64,000 bases of DNA from the NCBI GenBank assembly GCA_009823505.1, contig VZQC01012300.1, positions 101,750 through 165,749 of the forward strand, read 5' to 3'. Below the pieces are notes generated by a model. That model saw only the letters and a list, made by a program, of their open reading frames with translations, did not search any database and had not been told where the DNA came from. Below, in pieces: positions 11,069-22,269 of the stretch. How positions within the stretch are numbered: the stretch's first letter is position 1; every line of letters starts with the position of its first letter. The DNA is from Rhizomys pruinosus (lineage: Eukaryota; Chordata; Mammalia; Rodentia; Spalacidae). The position numbers and the translations under genes are program-made.

Positions 11069-11500
11069 AAGAACAACAGTCTTACAAAATAGAGCTACAA
11101 TTGAATACTTGCTGTTAAAGTATCATTTGGGCTGTAAACAGTTCCCTGGTATGAGGTGTTTTAGTGTATCTGACTTCTCCCATACCATAGATAATCAGAT
11201 TTATGAATTGCAAAAGGAAATTGACAAAATTCTCTACTCTTCAATGCCCTGGCCTAAATGGCTTTTATGGATCACCCTTTTTTGGATCTATATTCATTGG
11301 ATTGCTTTTTCTTATAGGAGCACCCATCCTCATACACTATCTTTTTATTTATTTTTTAATAAAAGGTAATAATGAATACAAGCATCCTTCATGTAAAACC
11401 AATTTGCAAGTAGCTATGCCCAAACTTATACAGCCCAAGGCCCTCATTGTCCAGCTGGAGGAGCTTATATGTACTATCATGTTGATCAAATAAGAGTCCA
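11069..11500 (+). pseudogene. Decayed retroviral env, transmembrane subunit
   Basis: The frame at 11055-11369 carries the heptad/loop region of a retroviral transmembrane subunit. There is an 'LQNR' motif, then a Cys-X6-spaced loop in which the first Cys of the usual CC pair reads Arg (CKQFPGMRC). A +1 frame from about 11240 reads the membrane anchor (GLLFLIGAPILIHYLF). Its reading phase matches 4151-4186 on the far side of the retrocopy, so these are two halves of one gene. The LQNR/Cys loop is of the gammaretrovirus-like kind, while the leader at 3837 looks betaretroviral; mixed Envs are known. The gene is not functional. Confidence 0.65.
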
Positions 11501-12352
11501 GACTATATTGCTGTAGTTTTGCAATTCACTCCAATCACAGCCCTTATATTCTACCATGCCCCCTTTTCTGCAGATTGTTCCCTAGGCATTAGAAAAGGGA
11601 CACAAGTGGGCAAGAAGCAAAGAAGTCTACTTTCTCTGGAGATGTCGTTTTGGACTCTGATTAGTTCAGGCTGTTTCCTTTCATGGGTTGGCACTTTATC
11701 TAGGAATAACCTTTTACTCCTACTGATGAAGCACAAGCAATTGGATATACAGGCATTTAAACAGTACTAATTATTATGGTAGGTTACGTTGGTATAGACA
11801 CAGATGTTTAGATGGTATGCTAATCTATGGACTATAGCTTTTTTGTAAAAGCTTACAAGGTCTTACTGTGGCTTATAACATCTCCTAACCACTAGAGGAC
11901 TTAAGCTTGTGGCATCATCCTTGAATTATTCCTCCAATGGGAGAGCTAATAGCCAATTAGATTTGGGATATAGAGACATTTGGCTGCCACTGCTACGCAG
12001 TATTTCCAGGCTGGTGAGGTGTAGCTGATGCTGACAGAGGAGTCTTGCTTGACTCAAGGAGACTGATATTTGCTTTATTGATTTAGTGGCCTTTGGTAAC
12101 ACTCTCTGGCATTCCAAAGGCCAACTGTACACTTGCAAGTGTGGTCTCGATATATCTTTCCCATGCTTACACCAGGTCTTCGACAGCAAGGCCTTACCGC
12201 CCCTCTTCTTGCAGGTATCCCAGTTTGCTGTCAAAAAGCCTTTATCTTTTGGGGGGCTTGGATCCCCTAGCCAACATCTCCTTGGCTGAATAATCTATTT
12301 CTGATAACAGAGCTCTCCTGTATTAATATATATTTGCTTAATTACCCAGTGT
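11501..12352. other. Region between env relic and MaLR LTR, no gene recognised
   Basis: Short open frames only (11519-11770 is the longest on the plus strand). It may be 3' proviral sequence beyond env. No known motif is visible. Confidence 0.4.
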
Positions 12353-12712
12353 ATTAGTCACTTTCCTGTTGCTGTGATAAAACACCATGAACAAGGAACT
12401 TATAAAAGGAAGAGTTTATTTGAGCTTACAATTGACGGTTCCAGGGAATTAGTCCATAGTGGTGGGAGACATGGTGGCTGGAGACTGCAGCAGCAAGCCG
12501 AGGGTCACATCTCGCAATGAGCACAGGAAGCAGAGAGAGAACAACTGTAGACCATGAGGCTTGTTAAACTCACTAAGCCTGCCCCCAATAACATACTTCC
12601 TCTAGCATGGCCACACCTTCTAAGACCTCCAAAAACAGTGCCACCAACTGGAGACAAATGTCTGAATACTTACAGCCTATGAAGGACACTCATTCAAACC
12701 ACCACACCCAGC
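12353..12712 (-). mobile_element. MaLR LTR, MT-type
   Basis: The minus-strand 3' end pattern (aataaac…tttatcacagcaacag) is read in reverse at 12353-12420 (gttgctgtgataaaacacca, then agagtttattt). It belongs to the same family as the copies near 31,305, 42,410, 43,353 and 57,200. The family is inferred from the MaLR-internal sequence that follows the copy at 58,121. Confidence 0.65.
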
Positions 12713-13444
12713 TTATATAGATTTTAGTAATATATTTGGCTCTGAATAGAGAATTATCCTTTCACAGTTTCTATGACTATCAGTCAATTAAAGAAGGCAA
12801 TTGTATCACTTTTATAAGAGATTACCTCTATAATAGTTGACTCTAACTTACAGTTAGGGAATGACTTCATTACCATCACGTTTTTCTTTGTTCTATGAAA
12901 AGGAGGTAAGGAAGTCTCTCATATTAAAACTTTGTGGCACCTGAAAGGTAATGTTCATTAGGACACATTATAAATAGTTGTTACAGTTAGGATCCACAGA
13001 GATGTTTGATGTCTGTTGCAGTCTGAGGCTTTTCTTCCTTTTAATGATTAGCTGGGCCAACTTTTCTGCATTAAGCTGTTTATCATTGACTGTATGTTGT
13101 TAATTTGGGAAGCCAACTTAATTCCTTTAGTTAAATTATCCTACAGGTAGAAGAAAATGTTACAAGTTGATACTTTACAACACAAACATTGGAGAGAATA
13201 TTTGTATCCATTAACTCCAAAGTTGTTGATATACAAATTATAAGTGAAGTAGATGTGGACTACAATTTATATTTCCAATAGCTTAAATGTATTAACTTTT
13301 TTGTTAATGCCTTTTAACCAGTGTTGTTTAATATAGACATTTTTACTTTTACTAAGACCTAGAATACCATATAATATGTAGACAAAGTTTAGGCAAATTT
13401 GGATACCTGTTAAACTCACATCAATTAACTATACATTAATCTAA
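12713..13444. other. AT-rich DNA without recognisable feature
   Basis: About 730 bp, low GC, without an open frame, SINE or L1 match that I can recognise. Confidence 0.45.
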
Positions 13445-15265
13445 TGTAGACCTCTGTCCCCCTACCAACCCTCCCACCCCACCAGATTCACCGTTTCAGT
13501 CAGTTCTTTGTTGCAGTCTTTTCTGTTGTTGCTGTTGTTGTTCTTTCCAATATGCATCACTCCCCACAAGGAATATTTACAACTGGGTTATTGGTGCTAG
13601 TATTTTATGAAGAGTTGGTTTTCTAGACATGTATTCTATCATCTTGTTTATGTCATGGAAGATTTTTCTCTCTCCTTCAACTGTAATCGACATTTTTGCT
13701 GGGTAAAGTATTCTGGGTTGGCATCCATAGTCCTTTAACACTGGGAATGCTTTGCTCCATGTTGTTGCTTTCATGGTTTGCGCTGAGAAGTCAGTTGTAA
13801 TTCTGATGGGTTTCCCTTTGTATGTGACTTGTTTTTCTTTTGTAGCCTTCAGAATTTTGTCTTTGTTTTGGGCATCTAGCATTTTAACTATGATATAGTG
13901 TGAGGAGTTTCTTTTCTGATCTTGTCTATTTGGAGTCCTATGTGCTTCTTGTATTTGTATGGGTTTTTCTATTTTTAGTTTGGGGAAATTTTCATCTATT
14001 ATTCTGTTGAAGATCTGATCAATACTATTCTCTTGAGATTATTCTCCTTCCTCTATTCCTAGGATTCAGAGGTTTGGTCTTTTCATGGTGTCCCATATTT
14101 CCTAGTTGTTCCACTTTTGTGTATTTTTAAATTTTTCATAATTTTTATTTGAGCTTTTTAGTTGCACTGTGTTACCTTCCAGATCTGATATTCTTTGTTC
14201 TGCTTCCTCCATTCTACTTCTGAAGCTTTTTCCTTTCCTTTCTTCTTGATTGAGTGGCAGTCCGTTCTATTTCTTTTTCATTTCGTATGCCTGGTGTTCT
14301 TCTTTATCCATTTCCATAGTCTTCTGCTTTTTGAGTTTCTCATTCTTTTTTGTGCTCCTTACTTCGTTGATGGCTTCCTTTATTCAGTGTTTCTACTTCC
14401 TTTTGGAGTTGTTTTTTTCTCTCCTCTAAGTTCTTTCTGTAGTTTGTTAATCTGTTCTTTAAGTTTCTTTCTGAAGTTCTTCGATCAGTTGATCCCTCTA
14501 GGTCCTTTTTGAGTTTTTCATTCTCTCTCTTTAGTTCTCTGAATTCTTCTTTATTTTCTTTAATTTCTCTACATAGGTCTGCAATTATTCCTCTAAGATC
14601 AGTTCCTTGGGTCACCTCCAGGGGGATCCCATTGTAGCTATCTCCTACAGGTTTGGTAGAGCCCGATGCAGGATTATTCCCATGTTGTCCTTTTGTAGTG
14701 TCCTTGGCATGTGGGTTTCCCTTTTGTGATTCAAATCACAAATGTCTTTTCACTATGTTAGCAGCTGGTTTTGCTTGTCTCCTTCCGATGATTTTTTTTC
14801 TTTCCTCTTCCTTGTTTATGGAGTATTGACTTGTCTGGTTTTCAGGTTTTCAATTTTGTTTATATATTGGATATTGGAAGTCTAAGTCACTCTTCCCTTC
14901 CTGTTCTGAAGGTTCTCCAAAAAAGTCCACTTGGATACTTTCTCATCAATTCCAGTTGGTGGGGGGGATATGCCTGACTTAGCCCGTGCCCCAGTACCTG
15001 TATGGACTGGTCTTCCGGGCTCCTGGTGCCCACCTGCACAAAGACACAGAGGTACCAACCCAGCACCACCGGCTGCAGAGGCAAAGGGCGGCTCCTCCCA
15101 GACAGCCACCCCCTACAAGGGTTCAGCATTGAGACCCTTTTCCAACAGCCAGGAGTCAATCTACCCTAAAATCTACCTGTCTGGAGCAACTTCTGTGCTC
15201 CTGGGGCCCGCCTGCACAAAGACACAGAGGCACGGAACCTGGCACCACCAGCTGCAGAGAATTTT
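13445..15265 (-). mobile_element. L1 with 3'UTR joined to ORF1 and 5'UTR (ORF2 deleted)
   Basis: 13445-13600 matches L1 3'UTR sequence also seen at 48,560-48,720. At about 13605 it jumps to ORF1 (C-terminal domain 13882-13605, coiled coil about 14615-14340). The 5'UTR follows to 15265. All of ORF2 is missing. ORF1 is broken by frameshifts. The 5'UTR contains two GC-rich monomers, described separately. It abuts another L1 in the same orientation at 15266. Confidence 0.8.
14990..15265 (-). repeat. L1 5'UTR tandem monomers, type A
   Basis: Two related blocks of about 80 bp ('cctgcacaaagacacagagg' then 'caccaccggctgcagag' / 'caccaccagctgcagag') start near 15007 and 15182. Tandem GC-rich monomers are the promoter units of muroid L1s. 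They differ from the monomers at 19,225-19,410. Confidence 0.65.
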
Positions 15266-17815
15266 TTTTTCCAAGTCTGTGAAGAATGTCCTTGGGATTT
15301 TAATTGGGATTGCATTGAATCTGTATAACAATTTGTGTAAAATGGACATTTTTACTATATTAATTTTTCCAATCCATGAGCATGGGAGGTCTTTCCATCT
15401 TCTGATGTCTTCTTCAATGTCCTTCTTCAGGAGCTTATAATTTTTGTTGTAGAGATCTTTGGTGGTTTTGGTTAGGTTTATTCCTAGGCATTTTACTGTT
15501 TTTGAGGCTATTGTGAGTGGGAAGGACTCCTTGTATTCCTTCTTCAGTTGCTTGTTATTGGTGTAAAGAAAGGCTACTGATTTTTTTTAGGTTAATTTGG
15601 TAACCCGCTACTTTACTGAATCATTTTTAGGTGTTTTCTTGTGGTGTTTTAGCATCCCTTAGGTAAACTATCATATCATTTGCAAAAAGGGATAATTTTA
15701 CTTCCTCTTTTCCAATTAGTATTCCTTTAATTGTCTTTTTCTCCTAGCCAGTGTTTCAAGCACTATATTGAAGAGGAGTGGTGACAAGGGGCAGCCTTGT
15801 CGGGTTCCTACCATTATGGGAAATCCTTCTAACTTTTCTCCATTTAGGATGATGCTGGCCATGGGTTTCTTATATATGGCTTTGATTATGTTGAGGAATG
15901 ATCCTTCTAGTCCAATTCCCTCCAAGACTTTAATCATGAAGGGATGCTGGTTTTTGTCAAAGGCCTTTTCTGCATCGATTGAGATGATGGTGTAGTTTTT
16001 GTCCTTCATGTGTTTTATGTGTTTTATGATATTTACTGATTTTCATCCATTTATGTGTTTTATGATATTTACTGATTTTCATATGTTGAACCATCCCTAC
16101 ATCTCTGGTATGAATCCAACTTGATCATGGTGAATGATCTTTTTGATGTGGGTCTGTATATGGATTGCAAGTATTTTGTTGAGAATTTTTGCATCTGAGT
16201 TCATTAATGAGATGGATCTGTAGTTCTCTTTTTTGGTTGCATCCTTACCTCGTTTTAGTATTAGAGTGATGTTGGCTTCATAGAAGGAATTTGGGAAGTT
16301 TCCCTCTGCTTGTGTCCTTCTGAACAGTTTTAGGAACAATGGATGTAAGTCCTCTTTAAATGTTTTATAGAATTCTGCTGTGAAACCACCTGGATCTGGG
16401 CTTTTTTTAGTTGGGAGGTCTGTTATTACAGTTTCAATTTCTTCATACGTTATGGGTCTGTTTAAGCTGTCAATCTCCTCTTGGTTTAGCTTTGGTGATT
16501 CCCTAGATTGCAGATATTCATCCATTTCTCTTAGGTTTTCAAATTTAGTAGAGTATAGGTTTTTGAAGTACTCCTGTGTGGTTGTCTGGATCTTTTCACT
16601 GTCTTTAGTGGTATTTCCCCTTTCATCCTGAATTCTATTGATTTGGAGTTGCTCTTTCTTTCTTTTGGTTAACTGGGCTAGGTGTCTGTCTATCTTGTTT
16701 ATTCTCTCAAAGAACAAACTTTCAGATTCATTGACTTTCTTGTATTGTTTTCTTTGTTTCTATTTCATTGATTTCTGCTCTGATTTTTATTTCTTCCTGT
16801 CTGTTGCATTTAGGGTTTATTTGTTGCTATCTTTGCAGGGTTTTAGCTGCAGTGTTAGTTCATTTATCTGTGAACATTTTTTTCTTTTTTTTTTTAATAT
16901 AGGCACCCAGGGCTATAAACTTCCCTCTTAGAACTGCTTTTAAAGTGTCCCATAGGTTTTGCTGTGTTGTATTGTCATTGTCATTTAGTTCCAGGAATAC
17001 TTTTATTTCTTTCTGTATTTCCTCCTTGACCCATTCTTTTTTCAGGAGTGTGTTGTTTAGTCTCCATGTGTTCATGTAGGTATCAGGGCTTATCCTGGTG
17101 TTGATATTGAGCTTTATTGTGCTATGGTCTGATAGAATGCATGAAGTTATTTCAATTTTTTTTGTATTTGTTGAGGTTTTTTTCTGTGTCCAAGTATGTG
17201 GTCAATTTTGGCGAATGTTCTGTGGGGTGCTGAGTAAAAAGTATATTCTCTGGTGCTTGGGTGGAATACTCGGAAGATGGCTGTGAGGTCCATATCCTTT
17301 ATTGTATTGTTCAGTTCAGATGTCTCTCTGTTTATTCTTTGTCCAGTTGATCTGTCCAAAGGACTTAGTGGGGTATTGAAGTCCTGTACTACGAGTGTGT
17401 TGGGGTTAATCTGTGTCTTGAGGTCCTGTAGAGTTGTATTTACAAAGGTTGGTGCACTGGAGTTTGGTGCATATATATTCATCATTGTGAAGTCTTCATG
17501 GTTAATTTTCCCTTTGATAATGATATAATGGCCCTCCTTGTCTCTTCTAATTGCTTCTACTTTGACATCTATTTTATCTGATATTAGGATAGCAACTCCT
17601 GCTTTCTTTTTGGTACCATTTTCTTGGAATATTTTTTTTTTCCATCCTTTCACTTTAAGTTGATGCCTATCCTTAAGGGTGAGATGGGTTTCTTGCAGAC
17701 AGCATATTGATGGGTTCTGTTTCCTAATCCATTCTCTCAGTCTATGTCTTTTTTGATTGGGGAGTTTAGCCCATTGATATTTAAGGTTATAATTGAGAGG
17801 TATATGTTGCTTCAT
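15266..17815 (-). pseudogene. L1 ORF2 (endonuclease and reverse transcriptase), broken
   Basis: The frame starts at 17815. The endonuclease domain is nearly complete to 17147: QETH (Mg-binding), 'VVQDFN' where GDFN is usual, and a C-terminal 'KIDHILGH'. A linker follows, then reverse transcriptase in two frames (16717-16097 and 16009-15716) with '[10 protein letters not shown]' and '[12 protein letters not shown]'. The FADD box lies around 15,680 in a further frame. The sequence is cut at 15266 inside the RT domain, so the Cys-rich end and the 3'UTR are missing. ORF2p nicks DNA and copies RNA in cis; this copy is dead. Confidence 0.9.
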
Positions 17816-19065
17816 CTCATCTTATATGTTTGCATTTTTTTGTGTAGGTTTCTACCTCTGTATTTCTGTTTTTATTAATTTTTTTTCTTTCAAGGTGCCT
17901 GGGGTAGTTGCTCCTCTCCTCTGTTCTTTGAATTGTTTCAAGCATTCTCTGAAGTGTTGGTTTTCCAAACATGTATTCTTTCATCCTGTTTATGTCATGG
18001 AAGATTTTTCTCTTTCCTTCAACTAGAATTGATATTTTTGCTGGGTATAGTAACCTGGGTTGGCATCCATAGTCCTTTAGCACTGGGAATACTTTGGTCC
18101 ACGTTTTTCTTGCTTTCATCATTTGTGCTGAAAAGTCAGCTGTGATTCTGATAGGTTTTCCCTTGTATGTAACTTGTTGTTTTTCTCTTGTGTCTTTCAG
18201 AATTTTGTCTTTGTTTTGAGTATCTAGAATTTTAACTACAATATGGCAGGGGGGAGTTTATTTTCTGGTCTAGTCTATTTGGTATTCTACTTGCTTCTTG
18301 TATTTGCATGGGTTTGTCTTTTTTTAGTTTGGGGAAATTTTCCTCTATTATTTTGTTGACAATCTGGTCAATACCATTTTCTTGGGATTCTTCTCCTTCC
18401 TCTACCCCTATGATGTGGATGTTTGATCTTTTCATAGTGTCCCACATTTCTTGGTTGTTCCACTCTTGTATATTTTTAAATTTTTCATAGTCTTTACTTG
18501 AGCTTTTTAGTTGTTCTGTGTTGTATTCTAGGTCTGATATTCTTTTTTCTGCTTCTGAGGCTTTTTCCCATTCTTTCCTCTTGATTGGATGACTGATTTC
18601 CTTTTCTTCCTGTGTTTTCCTTACTATTTCCATTTCCTTTTGGAGCTTCTCAAACTTTTCTTGTAGCTCATTGGTTTCCTTTTTCATTTCAGCATGGGAT
18701 CTTTTCAGTGTTTACACTTCCTTCTGGAGTTTGTCATTTTGTCCCTCTAGCTCTTTTCAGAATCTGTCATTTTCTCCTTTTAGTTCTTTCCAAAGTTTGT
18801 CCTTGTCTTCCTCTAGATCCTTTCTGAGTTTTTCATTCTCTCCCCTTAGTTTTATGATTTCTTTGAATATATCTGTGATTGTTATTTTGGGATCTGTGTC
18901 CTGGGTTACCTCTACGAATATCCCATTGTAAGGGTCCTCCACTGACTCCGTAGAGTTTGGTGTGGAGTTGTTCTGTGCTTTTCCTCTATTGTTCTTCCAT
19001 TGTGCTCTTGGCATGCGGTTAGCTTTTTGCCTGTATTCTGATGTGAATTTTGAATGCCTCTTCAC
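17816..19065 (-). pseudogene. L1 ORF1 (RNA-binding coiled-coil protein), broken
   Basis: The start codon is at 19065 (MKRHSKFTSEYR), followed by a Lys/Glu-rich coiled coil (to 18757 and again 18687-18500 in another frame: NELQEKFEKLQKEMEIV). The RNA-recognition and C-terminal domains lie in 18490-17817 (GCQPRLLYPAKISI, KPTLQRML). ORF1p forms trimers that coat L1 RNA. At least two frameshifts break it. The end lies just upstream of the ORF2 start at 17815, as in the normal bicistronic layout. Confidence 0.85.
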
Positions 19066-19415
19066 TTTGTTGAAGGATTGCTTTCCTTGATTCCTTCGGG
19101 TGTCTTTGTTATAGTCTCCTTATGAATGGAGTGTTGACTTGTCTAGGTTCTAGGAGGTTCCAGTTGGAAGTGGGGGTGGGGGTGGGGGGGTTCGGTTGCT
19201 GGTTTAGCCCACCACCGGTACCCTCTAGATCCCAAGGCCTTCTGGGACACCTTTCCCAGTCCACAGGACCTGCTGGTCCACTCAGACTCCACCCCTAGCT
19301 GGAGCAGAAGCAGCAAGTAACCTGCCACCAAATTCTTGCCCTACACTCTGGGATCTGGCCTCAGCTCCTAGCTCCCAAGGCCTTCTGGGACACCTTTCCC
19401 AGTCCACTATACACT
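19066..19415 (-). repeat. L1 5'UTR with tandem monomers, type B
   Basis: The 31-bp block 'cccaaggccttctggga' + 'cacctttcccagtcca' occurs at 19231-19262 and 19375-19406, about 144 bp apart, in a GC-rich stretch. This fits two promoter monomers, the outer one truncated. The type differs from the neighbouring L1. Confidence 0.65.
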
Positions 19416-19471
19416 GTATTTTTAGATCATTGGAGGAGGCCATGATTTCCATGATGTTTTCATTTTTTCAT

Positions 19472-19488
19472 TAAAAAAAGGGAGGAGA
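19472..19488 (+). promoter_or_regulatory. Polypurine tract before LTR
   Basis: 'aaaaaaagggaggaga' ends just before the TG of the LTR at 19489. The purity and place fit a retroviral polypurine tract. Confidence 0.55.
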
Positions 19489-19915
19489 TGCTGTAGTCCA
19501 GGATGGGATATTCAGGCTTGCAGCTCTGCTCATGCAGGGACACAAGCATCTAAAAAAGAGCTCATTTCACACCCCTGTTTTCTGTAGAGCCAGGTGAGCA
19601 CTCTGCTGGACCTAGAATTCCTTTGATCTCTGGATTAAGCATCCTAGGATGCTTAATTAACCTGTTACAGGTTAGTGTCAAGATTGTTCTATTTGCTTTT
19701 TATCATTTTCAGGTGTTACTGTTAAGTGATTTTTTTTTAGACCCTCTCTGGGATTCTCCCCTCACTTCTTTGATGTAAGCACATTCTGTAAACTAGATTT
19801 TCTTGGGTTTTGACTCACGTGCTTTTCATATATATATTGAGACTGTAGAAAGAAAAGGGGGGCAGCCATCAGGGAACAGCCATCAGAACAAGCCATCCTG
19901 AAATAGCCATAATAG

Positions 19916-19959
<44 letters not shown>

Positions 19960-20226
19960 ATCTGTCTGTCTATCTAGTGACTACCTCTATCCCTCTCAGC
20001 CTTGCCCTTTAATAAAGAAGCCTTTACTAAGAGAACCTGCATGATGCATGCCTGAAGAAATACTTTATGGTAAACAAAAGCTCAGTGGTCTGAGCCTTTC
20101 CAGGGTACTCTGCCTGAGCATGTTCCTCCCAAGCCACCATCTCTAGCAGCTTTTGGCTGTAGCTCATAGCTCCCAGGGATCAGGAGGTGGGGGGGCAAAG
20201 ACTGGGCTGGGGGTTCCCCCACCACA
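19489..20226 (+). repeat. Retroviral LTR, about 738 bp
   Basis: It starts TG (19489 or 19492), holds a polyadenylation signal (AATAAAG near 20010), and ends CA before a Lys-type primer site. A TATC microsatellite at 19914-19976 lies inside. It could be the 3' LTR of the provirus whose env relic is at 3837-11,500. The L1 pair would then lie between env and LTR. Confidence 0.55.
19914..19976. repeat. (TATC)n microsatellite
   Basis: About 14 tetranucleotide units with a few tctg variants at the end, inside the LTR. Confidence 0.95.
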
Positions 20227-20231
20227 TATTC

Positions 20232-20250
20232 TGGCACCATGAACAGGGAC
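20232..20250 (+). promoter_or_regulatory. Primer binding site, tRNA-Lys-like
   Basis: 'tggcaccatgaacagggac' matches the Lys primer site TGGCGCCCGAACAGGGAC except for two substitutions and one extra base. It lies 5 bases after the LTR's CA. Confidence 0.6.
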
Positions 20251-20278
20251 CGAACCAACAGAACCTGGGACAGAGCCA

Positions 20279-20346
20279 GGACCTATGCTGCATATATACA
20301 CATACAATAAAAGGACCTGTACTGCATATATACACATACAATAAAA
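20279..20346. repeat. Two-unit 34-bp tandem repeat
   Basis: 'ggacctatgctgcatata' begins unit 1 and 'ggacctgtactgcatata' unit 2. The 34-bp units differ at two bases. They lie 28 bases after the primer site. Confidence 0.9.
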
Positions 20347-20394
20347 GCAATGATTAAAATATTTTTCTTAATTTCTAAAAAACAAAAGAAAAGT

Positions 20395-20566
20395 AGTTGC
20401 TTTTAAGAGGTCCTGGGGTTCCATTTTTAACCCAGTGGCAAACAATTATCTGAAACTCCAGTTCCAGGGAATCTGATAGGCTTTTCTGGATTTGAAGGGA
20501 AGGGCATACACATGATGTGCTTACACACATGCAAAAACACACCTGCTCAGAAAATAAATTAATCTA
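20395..20566 (+). mobile_element. B2 SINE, 5'-truncated and diverged
   Basis: It keeps 'gaaactccagttccagggaatctga' from B2, then a CA-rich part and an 'aaataaattaat' tail. Confidence 0.65.
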
Positions 20567-20900
20567 AAAGTTTGAGTGGAGCCCCATGGCCTGGAACCCA
20601 TCTAATGACAGGTTACTAGCCCTGATATCACTGTCAGGTATGTCAGGTATAGGCTCCGTCTTGTGAAGCTGGCCTGAAATCCAGTCTGAGGGTGGTTGGT
20701 TACTCCCATCACATTTGTGCCACAATTGTACTAGTGGGCCTATGGTGAGAGTCCAGTTATTGGAGGTTGCACAGTTCACAGTGGGCAATGTTGATGATGA
20801 CCTTCCTTTTCCATTTGCATGCACAGCACCTTCTAGTACTAACCAGGAGAGATGAAGCTTCAAGGTGAATACAAGCATGACTTATCCTTGTTTGATCTCT
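20567..20900 (-). mobile_element. L1 3'UTR fragment (Lx-like)
   Basis: The reverse strand has the L1 3'UTR signature ('ggtgctgtgcatgc', 'gtggcacaaatgtgatggg', 'agtaaccaacca'). The following part of the same UTR appears in plus orientation at 34,141-34,925. Confidence 0.65.
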
Positions 20901-21225
20901 GATTCATGCTGTGGTATCTTCAGCCTGGACCTGTTGAAGAGCATTTTCCTGTTCCAGGCTCCCTCAAAGCTGGATGCCTTCTGAGTGACTCGATGTAAGG
21001 ATTGTTGTAACACACCCAGATGAGGAACGTGCTGCCTCCAAAATACAAAGAAGCCCACTAAGCATTGTGCTTAGATACACTTGGGAAGACTAAACCCGAA
21101 TTCTGAGGCCTACAGGTTGTGGCAAAACACTAACATATTAAATTATAGTTCTGGGACACACATCCCCAGTTTTCTTTTGACTTTATTATCCAGTAAATAA
21201 ATGGCTTAATTTTTTTTGTATTTTT
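20901..21225. other. No recognisable feature
   Basis: Unique-looking sequence with no long frame. I see no clear repeat signature. Confidence 0.4.
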
Positions 21226-21447
21226 TAAAGGTTAAAGATTATTTATATTTTTTGTGATATGAAAGTGGTTTTGCTTCATATCAAGTGCATACCATCACAT
21301 TCGTGCATATGCCCATGGAGGCCAGAGAGTGGTATTCCCCTGGAACTGAAGTTATGTGTGTTGTTAGCCTCCATGTGGGTGCTGAGACTGGCCCTCTATT
21401 TAAGAGCAGCCATTGCTCCTTAACTTACTGATGCCATCTCTCCATGC
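21226..21447 (-). mobile_element. B2/B3 SINE, old copy
   Basis: A degenerate minus-strand B2/B3: AT tail at 21226-21245, 'gccatggaggccagagag', 'gtgggtgctgaga', and the tRNA-like head at the right end (ccatctctccatgcc). Confidence 0.7.
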
Positions 21448-21469
21448 CTTTAGACTTTACATTTGTGTG

Positions 21470-21960
21470 GGGAGCGGGTGTGGTGATGCAGTCCTAAGAA
21501 GAGCACCCGAGACTTTAGCAAGGTTTTATGACTAACACCTGAATCACGATCCCTCCTAACTCAAGTAAAGTCCAGCCACCGTTGAGCTGTGCAGGTGCAA
21601 CCTGTATACAAGATCAGGCCAAATGATTCCAATAGACTAGAGGCCACGCAAATCTGGGCTGGGAAGGTGGATAAAAGATGGACTTTCTACGAAGAGGGAC
21701 TCTCTCTCCTTTCTAGTCTTAGGAGAGAAGCTTGCTTGCCTGAGGAAGGAGAAGGCTTGGAGAAGGGAGAAGGCTTAGAGGGAAAGACCTGAGGCTTAGA
21801 GGGAGAAGCTTGGAGAAGGAGAAAAGATGTGCCTGAATAAACCATTCTGACAAGACCTGCCTGCCTGAATAATAAACTGCTTTGAGAAGAATGAGCGAGA
21901 GGTGCTTTGTTGCTGCGGCTTCATACAAGTGTTTCCTACAAGTGTGCAAGTGTTTCATAC
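21470..21960 (+). repeat. LTR-like sequence, unclassified
   Basis: It has a TATA-like 'ggataaaag' (21669), a purine-rich repeated stretch built on 'gcttggagaagg/gcttagaggg' (21721-21825), and AATAAA at 21837 and 21870, the order expected of an LTR's U3-R. I found no paired copy or target duplication. A promoter-containing retrotransposon fragment is the best guess. Confidence 0.35.
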
Positions 21961-22009
21961 AGCATTTTTTATTTTTCATTTTATTTATTTATTTATTTAT
22001 TTATTCATT

Positions 22010-22160
22010 TATTTTGGGTCGTTTTGAGACAGGGTCTCCCTGTAGCCCCAGCTGTCCTGGAACTCACTCTGTAGACCAGGCTGGCTTTGAACTCACAAAG
22101 ATCTGCCTGCCTCTGCCTCCCAAGTGCTAGGATTAAAGGCATGCGCCACCACGCCCGGCT
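22010..22160 (-). mobile_element. B1 SINE
   Basis: Full-length 7SL-derived B1 in reverse (gagacagggtctccctgtag … caccacgcccggct), with a (TTTA)n tail at 21985-22010. Confidence 0.95.
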
Positions 22161-22269
22161 TAGCATTTTTTATTTTTAAATAATATTTTAAAATTCTTTA
22201 GGATTTTTAGAAAGTACAATTTAATTGAACTATCTAAAAGTCTGAAAAGTTTTGTTTTCTTAAGTCAGG

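Noticed and set aside
12353..12712. hAT-type (URR1) DNA transposon
   Set aside because: First thought, because the family is common and short. Related copies here end in a MaLR-like 3' end and one is followed by a Leu-type primer site, which fits an LTR better.
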